Source: CAZFLN01 sp964519905 (GTDB lineage Bacteria; Patescibacteriota; Microgenomatia; UBA1400; UBA1396). From it: a stretch of DNA of 13,904 nucleotides. Position numbers and translations under genes: made by a program. The DNA lies in assembly GCA_964519905.1 (NCBI GenBank), contig CAZFLN010000018.1:1-13904 (forward strand). Reading direction: 5' to 3'. Positions within the stretch are counted from its first letter, which is position 1, and the number at the start of each line of letters is the position of its first letter. Of this stretch, positions 6,589 through 13,904 are shown piece after piece. The notes under the pieces were generated by a model that was not told the DNA's origin, made no database searches, and saw nothing but the letters and a program-made list of their open reading frames with translations.

Positions 6589-9500
6589 TTCCAGAGATAC
6601 TGGCCCCGTTTGCTTCCAGAAGTGCGAAGCGAGCAGATTGAGCAGTTAATGTACCCTCAATAGTCGCGTCGCCAGAAAGAATCATTGATTCACCAGAGAT
6701 AAGTCTTGAGGACATTTCTTGTGCAGCGATACTGCGGAAGGTAGCAGATCCACTGGCGGTGATGCTGGCAGTTAAGTTTCCAAGCTCATCGACAATGCTG
6801 AGAGCATTTCCAGTGCTGCCACCAAGAGTAAAGGAGCCATCTTCTGCGAGGGCGGCATCTGCCAAGGAGTATTCGTTATTTACCAAAACAAGTACTTTGG
6901 CGAGAACTCTTCCGTCGGGAAGGAGGTAGCATTCATCTTTATTGTCGTTTGGCCAACCGGCTTGTGTGGCATCAGTGATTTCTGAGCATGATGCGTCTGC
7001 AGGATCAAAAGCAGTTAGTACCGTACCGACAGAGAAGCCTGAACCAGGAAGTTTTGCACCAATTCCATCAATGTCTGATAATCCAATGCGGTCGCCAATG
7101 TTGAGCTTCTGCTCAGTGACGACTTTTACTGGCACACGTCCAGCCAGTGTGAGCGGCTTGAGGTGTGGATCTGTTTGTTCATGCAGGCCAGTGTTTGGTT
7201 TGTTCAAGATAATACTTGGATCTGAAGAAATGACCCCAAGTACTTTTTTGCTTTCATTGCGAGAGGCTCTGATAATGTTAAACCGATCATAGAAATTATC
7301 TCGATCTTCTGTGCTCTGAGTGACTGAAACGATATCACCACCACCAAGATTGACATCACTCGCCCATGCGTACTCGGCAAGGTCAGGCTGACTACCACCA
7401 GCGGCATTCGTAACAGAGCGCCATTCATATGTGCCGTTAGTGGCGGTTTGAGTACAGAAGAACATTCCTCCGATGGTGGAAATTTTTCTATTGTAAATAA
7501 GTTGACCTTCGTTTCTGTCGGAACAGCCAAGTGCATCATCGGCAATATTTCGTAGTTTGAGTGCCGAGGCTTCGATAATACCATTCTTGAGGAAATTACT
7601 GCCCCAGTACGCAAAGCGTACACCGTTCGTGGCATTACACGCCGTTCCAGGAGAGCCACAAGCCATGGCAACAAAGACTCCATTTCCAAAGCCTATCTGG
7701 TACCAAGGCGAGCCTGAGAGTGCGGGAGACTGGAATGACCAGTTTATTCCGTCAGAAGAGATCATTGATCGGTTTGTTCCATCCATAGAAACAGCTATAA
7801 ACATGCCGTTTCCATAGATAACGCCATTCCATCCTTGTGTCGGACCAGGGTGAGTTTGGAGCGTCCAGGTTACCCCGTTAGGTGAGGTCATGACACGGTT
7901 GCCAGCTCCGGCGGTGGCAACTGCAACGAATAATCCATTCCCATAAGTAATTCCCTGCCAATGGTAATCAGCGGCAGCAGTTTGAGCGGTCCAGGTTACC
8001 CCGTCAGGGGAGGTCATGACACGCTGCCCAGCATTTGTATTACACGAGCTATCAGAGTTTACACCACAAGCCACGGCGACAAAGAGACCGTTGCCGTACG
8101 CGATGTCAATCCACGTGTGGTTCCCCGCACTTGTTTGAGCGGTCCAGGTTATCCCGTCAGGGGAGGTCATGACACGGTTGCCGGATCCGTTAGAAGCGAT
8201 AGCCACGAAGAGACCATTCCCATAGGCTACATCGCGCCACTGGTTTGTATTTGCGGCATTTCGGAGCGTCCAGCCCACACCGTCAGTGGAGGTCATAACA
8301 CGTTGCCCAGCCGTGGCATTACAGGATGGCGCGTCAAGTCCACAAGCCACGGCCACGAAGATACCGTTCCCGTAGGTAACTCCTATCCAAGAATCATTAT
8401 TTCCGCCAGGGGCGGTAATGGCTGCCCAAGTGACGCCGTTATGTGAAGCGGCAAGTCTTGTTCCGTCAAGAGAGACTGCCACAAAGGTGCCGTTGCCATA
8501 CGCGATATTTCGGAAATGGCCTCCAAAAGAGGTTGTTGTTGTCCAGCTGTTGTTGTATGTGACATCTGTTTCTCCGCCATTGGCTAAAACATTCCCATTT
8601 ACTGTTGTATCCCCTTGTACCAGAAGAGCAGGCTGGTCAATGGCATATGCCATGGCGAACTGATTTGTAGAATCAGGTGATACAGCCACAAAGGTATTCT
8701 TTCCATAGGTAATGCCTGTAATTTGTCCAAACAGAACTGATTGTTCAGCGTTCCAGTTGATGCCGTCAGGTGACGTCATAATCCATCCTGGTGCTAAAGA
8801 CGCGAGGGATCCCACAGCAATAAACCTCCCGTCTCCATAGGTAACGTCAAACCAACTCACCCATGTGCCGCCCCCACTGCTAATTATTGGAGCAATGCGT
8901 GCGGTCCAAGTGATGCCGTCAGGTGACGTCATCACTTGGTTGTTTGCTGAATTCGTGGCAACGGCGACAAAGAGGCCGTTGCCGTACGTCACGCGTCTCC
9001 ATTCGTTGTCAACAGGGGTGGAACGGAGTGTCCAGGTGATGCCGTCAGGGGAGGTCATGACGCGGTTGCCGGTCCCAGTTCCGGCAACGGCAACAAAGAG
9101 GCCGTTGCCGTAGCCCACTCCTCGCCAGTTGTTGTCAGCAGGTGTAGTCTGAGCGGTCCAGTTGATGCCGTCAGGTGACGTCATGACACGGTTGCCCGTG
9201 CCAGTGATAGCCACCGCGACAAACATGCCGTTTCCATACGTCACTGACGACCAGTTGTTGTCAACAGGGGTGGAACGGAGTGTCCAGGTGATGCCGTCAG
9301 GGGAGGTCATGACACGAGTACCTACTCCGGTTGAGGAAACGGCGACGAAGATTCCATTACCGTAGGTCACGTCATTATATTGATTGAAGTGAATAGTCGG
9401 TTGAGCGGTCCAGGTGATGCCGTCAGGGGAGGTCATGACTGGTCCTCCACCCAGAGCAACGGCGACGAAGATTCCATTACCGTAGGTTACAGTTGAGTAA

Positions 9501-12500
9501 CCGACGACTGAGCTTGGATGTGTGGTTTTTACCCATCGGTTTTGGGACCCAGACAAATTGGTATTCTGTTCGCCACGAATCTCCATTCCACCGTTGTAGA
9601 TGTTGTTGTGTGGGGTGACGGTTTGTTCTGGAAAGCCGGAGGTCATGACGCGGGTGCCGGTGCCGTTCCAGGCCACGGCGACAAACATTCCGTTTCCATA
9701 GGTGAGGCCGCGCCAGGAACGGTCAGCGGCTGAAGTACGACTCATCCAGGTGATCCCGTCCGGGGAGGTCATAACGCGGTTGCCAGTGCCAGAGCCCGCT
9801 ACCGCCACAAACATCCCATTGCCATAGACTACTTTGTCCCAAGTATTGTCAGCAGCGGAAGTTCTGATAGTCCAGGTGATCCCGTCCGGGGAGGTCATAA
9901 CGCGGTTGCCAGTGCCAGAGCCCGCTACCGCCACAAACATCCCATTGCCATACGTTACTGCCCACCATGTGTTATCAGCGGCGGAGGTACGACTGGTCCA
10001 GGTGATCCCGTCGGGGGAGGTCATGACACGGTTACCAGTGCCAGAAGTGGCAACAGCGACAAACAATCCATTTCCATAGACAACAGACTGCCAGAAATTG
10101 TCAGCGGCGGAGGTACGACTGGTCCAGGTGATCCCGTCCGGGGAGGTCATAACACGATTGCCCGTACCTGAGTTGGCCACAGCCACGAAGAGGCCGCCAC
10201 CATAGGTAACCGAGCGCCAGCCATTGTCAGCAGCGGAAGTTCTGATAGTCCAGGTAATTCCATCTGGTGAGGTCATGACGCGGTTGCCAGTTCCAGATGT
10301 GGCTACGGCTACGAACAGACCGTTGCCATACGTTACTGAGGTCCACTCGTTGTTAATTGAGGTTGTTTGGAGGGTCCAGTTAATGCCGTCGGGGGAGGTC
10401 ATCACTCGGTCGCCGGATGTGGCGTTACAGGCTCCTGCGTTTACACCACAAGCCACCGCCACAAACATCCCATTGCCATAAGCGACAGAGTGCCAACTGC
10501 TTGTGTCCGCAGCGGAAGTTTGGGAAATCCAGGTTGATCCAACTGATGATGTCGGGTTACTTTTTTCGGGGGTAATAGTCTCTCTCGGGAAACCGGAGGT
10601 CATGACCGTGCCTGATAGAGCCACGGCGACGAAGAGACCGTTGCCATAGGCAACAGAACTCCACTGGTCGTCAGCGGTGGAGGTACGGGAGGTCCAGTTG
10701 ATACCGTCGGGTGAGGTCATGACAAGCTGCCCAGCCGTGCCATTTAAGGCAATCGCCACAAAGAGGCCGTTGCCATACGTGATGGTGTTCCAGTAGTTAT
10801 CCTCAGCGCTGGTGCGGGAGGTCCAGTTGATGCCGTCAGGTGAGGTCATGACGCGGTTTCCGGTTCCTGAACCAGAGACAGCGACGAACAATCCATTTCC
10901 ATAGACAACAGACTGCCAGAAGTTATCAGCGGCTGAAGTACGAATCGTCCAGGTGATACCGTCGGGTGAGGTCATGACGCGGTTGCCAGTTCCAGATGTG
11001 GCTACGGCTACGAACAGACCGTTGCCGTAGGTCACAGATCTCCAGCCGTTGGCGGCAGCAGCGGTACGGAGCGTCCAGGTGATGCCGTCGGGGGAGGTCA
11101 TGACGCGGTTGCCGGAACCAGAAACAGCAACGGCAACGAAGAGGCCGTTGCCGTAGGTGACGGACTGCCAGTTGTTATCGGCGGCGGAGGTACGGGAGGT
11201 CCAGTTGATACCGTCGGGGGAGGTCATGACGCGGTTTCCGGTGCCGGAACTGGCCACGGCGACAAACACCCCATTGCCATAGGTCACAGAGCTCCAGCCG
11301 TTGGCGGCAGCAGCGGTACGGAGCGTCCAGTTGATGCCGTCTTGAGAAGTCATCACACCAGTGCCCGTGTTCCAGGCTCCTACAGCGACGAACATTCCGT
11401 TGCCATAGGCAACAGAGGTCCATACGTCACTGGAAGGGCTGGTCCGACTCGTCCACACCGTTCCCGTCGAACGAATATCGCCAATCACGTCTACCTGGCC
11501 GCCGGTTGGGGTAACGGTGAGTTTGCCGTCTGCGTCGGTCTCAAAACTGGTGTAGTTGCTCGGGTCGTAGGTAACTCGCATTTCATCATTGATACTCATC
11601 CGGTCAGGTCCGAACGTAAATCGAACATCACCATTCACATCGAGCACATTTCCGGTGGCCAGCTGGAGGTCGTCGGCCAGAGAGATCTTCACACTCCCTG
11701 GTCCCACGGCGTTAATGTTTAGATCTCCGTTGCTTTGGACAGTAAACTGTGCATACGCCGCGTCACTATAACTGAGTCGCAATTGTTCATTAGAAGAACG
11801 AGCGTGGAGCGCTGGTGCCGTGGTATCGCCATGGACGCGGAGGTTGCCTTGATAGAGGTTGTTGTGTGGGGTGATGGTTTGCTCGAGTTTGCCGGAGGTT
11901 ATGACGCGATTGCCAGAGCCGGTTTCTGCCACAGCCACAAATGTTCCGTTTCCGTAGGTGACCGAGCGCCAAGCGTTATCTGCTGAGGAGGTGCGGCTGG
12001 TCCAGGTAATTCCGTTGGGAGAGGTCATAATACGATTATTGGTGCCAGATCGAGCCACGGCCACGAAGAGACCGTTACCGTAGGTTACAGAACTCCAGAT
12101 GTTGTCAGCAGCAGAGGTACGAGGAGTCCAGGTAATTCCGTTGGGAGAGGTCATGACACGATTGCCAGAGCCGGTTTCGGCCACGGCGACGAAGAGGCCA
12201 TTGCCGTAGGTCACAGAGCTCCAGGCGTTGTCAACGGCACTGGTTTGGATTGTCCAGGTAATTCCGTTGGGAGAGGTCATGACACGGTTGCCAGTTCCAG
12301 ATTGAGCGACGGCGACAAACGTTCCGTTTCCATAAGTGACTGACCACCATTGGTTGGCATTTGCCGCTGTCCGGAGGGTCCAGGTTACACCGTCAGGAGA
12401 CGTCATGACTTGTGTCCCTCCGCCATTTGGCGCCACTGCTACAAACATGCCGTTGCCGTAGGTAACAGATTGCCAAGAGTTATCGGCAGCGCTGGTGCGG

Positions 12501-13904
12501 AGCGTCCAAGTGATGCCGTCAGAGGAAGTCATCACTCGAGTTCCGGTACTTGTTTCTCCCACCGCCACAAACAATCCATTCCCGTAGGTCATTCCTCTCC
12601 AAGCAAAATCACCAGCGGAGGTACGGCTCGTCCAGTTGACGCCGTCAGGCGAAGTCATGATGCGGTTCCCTGATCCGTTATCAGATACGGCCACAAACAT
12701 TCCATTCCCATAGGTGACCGAGCGCCAGTTATTCTCGGTAGCAGACGTACGGGTTGTCCACTTCGTTCCCTTGGAGGTAATATCACCCACAACTTCGAGC
12801 TCGGTGGTTGGCGCATTGGTGCCGATTCCAAAGTTTCCGCCCGTATTGAACCATCCACTTTCGCCAGTGGTTCCTGGCAGTCGGACGAGGGCAGAGGAAG
12901 TAGCAGTTCCTCCAAGAAGGAGGTCATTTGTCATTTCAGACGGAATGACGGCTCCATCAATAAGTTGCCAGTATTGGGGGATATCTAGGGCAGCTGGGTC
13001 AAGCCAGGTCAGGTTACCAGAAGCGTCTGTGGTGAGAATAAAGCCGTTTTGTACTACTGCACCCGACCAGTTGTAGGCTTGTCCACCAAAGGTGGTGGTG
13101 CCATTTGGATCAGTGAGGACGAGGTTGCCGTCCAGAGAGACATGCCCTTGCACCGTGGTATTGCCGGTGGTGGAGACATTTCCTTCGTGCACGGTGTTAC
13201 CGCGGATGGTCATGCCACCTTGGTAAATGTTGTTGTGTGGGGTGATGGTTTGTTCTGGTTTTCCGGAGGTCATGACACGGTTGCCGGAGCCAGTATAACT
13301 GACAGCCACAAACATACCATTCCCATAGGTAACTGATTGCCAGCTGTTGTCAGCGGCGGAGGTGCGGCTGGTCCAGTTGATGCCGTCAGGTGAGGTCATA
13401 ACGCGATTACCAGTGCCAGACTGAGCCACTGCCACAAACATGCCATTCCCATATGTGACTGAGTGCCATTCATTGTCAGCGGCAGAGGTACGGATGGTCC
13501 AGTTGATGCCGTCAGGGGAGGTCATAACGCGGTTGCCAGTGCCAGAACGAGCCACGGCAACAAACATACCATTGCCATAGGTCACTTCCCACCAATTATT
13601 GTCAGCGGCAGAGGTACGGCTGGTCCAGGTGATGCCGTCGGGGGAGGACATGACGCGGTTGCCAGTGCCAGAGCTGGCTACAGCGACAAAGAGGCCATTG
13701 CCATACGTCACCCCGTACCACTCGTTGTTAGCGGCGCTGGTTTGTGAGGTCCAGTTGATACCGTTGGGGGAGGTCATGACGCGGTTGCCGGAACCAGAAA
13801 CAGCAACGGCGACAAACATTCCATTGCCGTAGGTGACACCTCTCCAGTCATTATCGGCAGCGCTTGCTCGGGATGTCCAGTTGATACCGTCGGGGGAGGT
13901 CATG
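6589..13904 (-). CDS. Giant surface protein: string of seven-bladed beta-propellers with fibre-like linkers (5' end and gap side incomplete)
   Basis: 2438 residues are visible; the N-terminus, and so any signal peptide, is outside the window. Residues 1-2100 are 42-residue repeats with consensus W-T-x-R-T-S-A-A-D-N, then W-x-S-V-T-Y-G-N-G-x-F-V-A-V-A, then S-G-T-G-N-R-V-M and an Asp-box-like T-S-P-D-G-I. Repeats come in groups of seven: A (1-214, cut by the edge), B (382-671), C (817-1104), D (1125-1423), E (1457-1755), F (1787-2100). Linkers are 167, 145, 20, 33 and 31 residues; the first two hold tail-fibre-like motifs such as GIGTNAPTTELEVVGDI. Residues 2101-2438 continue with EGQLIYNRK.., DLAEYAWASD, LAGRVPVKV and beta-fibre repeats up to the gap. 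Asp-box (BNR/sialidase-type) propellers bind ligands or glycans in known families; adhesion or host binding is my inference. No enzyme motif is seen. It precedes the ligase gene on the same strand. Confidence 0.88.
7604..8545 (-). repeat. Beta-propeller F (7 blades)
   Basis: Seven blades, 314 residues, the most divergent group. Blades 2, 4 and 7 carry a longer loop with a Cys pair (for example ACGLDAPSCNATAG). The first blade has ASHNGVTW in place of the Asp-box. The final blade ends FAYWGSN and passes into the C-terminal region. A 31-residue linker (8546-8638) containing QGDTTVNGNVLANG separates it from propeller E. Confidence 0.85.
8639..9535 (-). repeat. Beta-propeller E (7 blades)
   Basis: Seven blades in 299 residues. 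Blades 3 and 5 share the variant LRSTPVDN and blade 4 AQTTPADN, a subtype not found in the other propellers. Blade 6 has a longer Gly-rich insertion (ISSGGG). The last blade ends FAMAYAID without the usual V-M-T-S-G. No Cys. A 33-residue linker (9536-9634) with PEQTVTPHNNIYNGG joins it to D. Confidence 0.85.
9635..10531 (-). repeat. Beta-propeller D (7 blades)
   Basis: Seven blades in 299 residues. Blade 1 contains the Cys-pair loop ACGVNAGACNATSG; the others are close to consensus. Blades 5 and 6 share an 82-base identical DNA tract. The last blade ends R-V-M-T-S-G. The linker to C is only 20 residues (10532-10591). Confidence 0.9.
9745..9952 (-). repeat. Near-recent tandem DNA duplication of a blade
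   Basis: Bases 9745-9826 and 9871-9952 are identical over 82 bases with an offset of 126, one blade. Surrounding blades differ at many synonymous sites, so this tract was copied recently. Confidence 0.85.
10592..11455 (-). repeat. Beta-propeller C (7 blades)
   Basis: Seven blades in 288 residues. Blades 2 and 4 share the variant RTAAAANGW and 39 identical bases (11292-11330 and 11040-11078) exactly 252 bases, or two blades, apart. Blade 7 is shortened (LSGTVMTSG). Confidence 0.9.
11456..11890 (-). other. Fibre-like linker between propellers B and C
   Basis: These 145 residues start with KLEQTITPHNNLYQGNLRVHGD and continue with short beta-rich segments (LRLSYSDAAYAQFTVQSNGD, LATGNVLDVNGDVRFTFG), ending IGDIRSTGT. 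The pattern resembles phage tail-fibre stalk or receptor-protein shafts. No catalytic motif is seen. Confidence 0.6.
11891..12760 (-). repeat. Beta-propeller B (7 blades)
   Basis: Seven blades in 290 residues: six of exactly 42 residues and a last one of 38 that ends R-V-I-T-S-G. The Asp-box is SPNG rather than SPDG in three consecutive blades (4-6), whose DNA shares CCGTTGGGAGAGGTCAT, a sign of local spread of a blade variant. Confidence 0.92.
12761..13261 (-). other. Fibre-like linker between propellers A and B
   Basis: These 167 residues begin KPEQTITPHNNIYQGGMTIRG, then show G-N-V-S-T-T-G-N-T-T-V-Q-G-H-V steps typical of triple-stranded fibre shafts, a middle section (TTDASGNLTWLDPAALDIPQ), and GIGTNAPTTELEVVGDI, a sequence pattern often found in phage tail fibres and large CPR surface proteins. 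Confidence 0.65.
13262..13904 (-). repeat. Beta-propeller A (at least 6 blades, cut by window edge)
   Basis: Five whole blades plus the end of an earlier one (MTSPDGIN) are visible in 214 residues. The last ends R-V-M-T-S-G like the other propellers. If it also has seven blades, one more blade and most of another lie just beyond 13904. Confidence 0.88.

Noticed and set aside
7961..8446. Repetitive plus-strand open frames opposite the propellers (also 9518-9733, 13463-13747 and others)
   Set aside because: They are reverse-strand shadows of the 126-base repeat; their apparent repeats mirror the blade periodicity.
7604..13904. Regular DNA repeats that could suggest a CRISPR array
   Set aside because: The period is 126 bases, coding and in frame throughout, with no short conserved repeat and unique spacers, and no cas genes.
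7604..13904. Many N-W-T sequons in the Asp-box (GINWT) as glycosylation sites
   Set aside because: The same position alternates freely with Thr (GITWT), and no oligosaccharyltransferase for N-glycans is in view.
5661..13904. Prophage origin because of tail-fibre-like motifs
   Set aside because: No capsid, terminase, integrase or lysis genes are nearby; such motifs are also usual in bacterial surface proteins.

Overview
The window looks like a stretch of genome from a Patescibacteria (CPR) bacterium. The evidence is indirect. There are three tandem type IV pilin-like genes that share an R-D-x-x-R-K motif and a Y-x-x-x-N-x-x-Y-P motif. There is an O-antigen-ligase-type membrane protein with a C-terminal TPR tail, and a giant secreted-type protein that ends in F-N-W-W-V-I-N. 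From memory, all three are common in CPR genomes; I could not run a search. TGA is used as a stop (second pilin), so the TGA=Gly code of Gracilibacteria/Absconditabacteria is unlikely.

Left part, plus strand: the C-terminal end of an M23 (LytM-type) cell-wall peptidase (1-272), the ribosome-associated GTPase Obg (395-1576), tRNA-Ala(GGC) (1637-1709), then a three-gene pilin/pseudopilin operon (1773-3509) closed by a hairpin-plus-T-run terminator. The first pilin carries a Pro/Thr-rich linker and a 10-cysteine C-terminal module.

Right part, minus strand, convergent with the pilins: a 684-residue O-antigen ligase/polymerase-like protein with TPRs (3542-5596), preceded by a promoter so close to the start codon that the mRNA would be almost leaderless. 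Upstream of it lies one giant gene (5661 to beyond 13904) that fills 60% of the window. It is interrupted by a 10-N assembly gap at 6579-6588, which falsely shifts the reading frame. Its product encodes a string of at least six beta-propellers built from a 42-residue Asp-box-like blade. The five complete propellers have exactly seven blades each and the sixth runs off the window edge. They are joined by linkers of 20 to 167 residues, two of them rich in phage-tail-fibre-like beta motifs, and are followed by a fibre-like C-terminal region. At least 2743 residues are visible, and the N-terminus is missing.

Inferred theme: the window is mostly cell-surface functions (peptidoglycan hydrolase, pili, possible glycan ligase, giant multi-propeller surface protein), as would suit a host-attached episymbiont. 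The propeller string is the most interesting object. Its blade DNA shows long identical tracts both between adjacent blades and between propellers, which points to ongoing tandem duplication or gene conversion.
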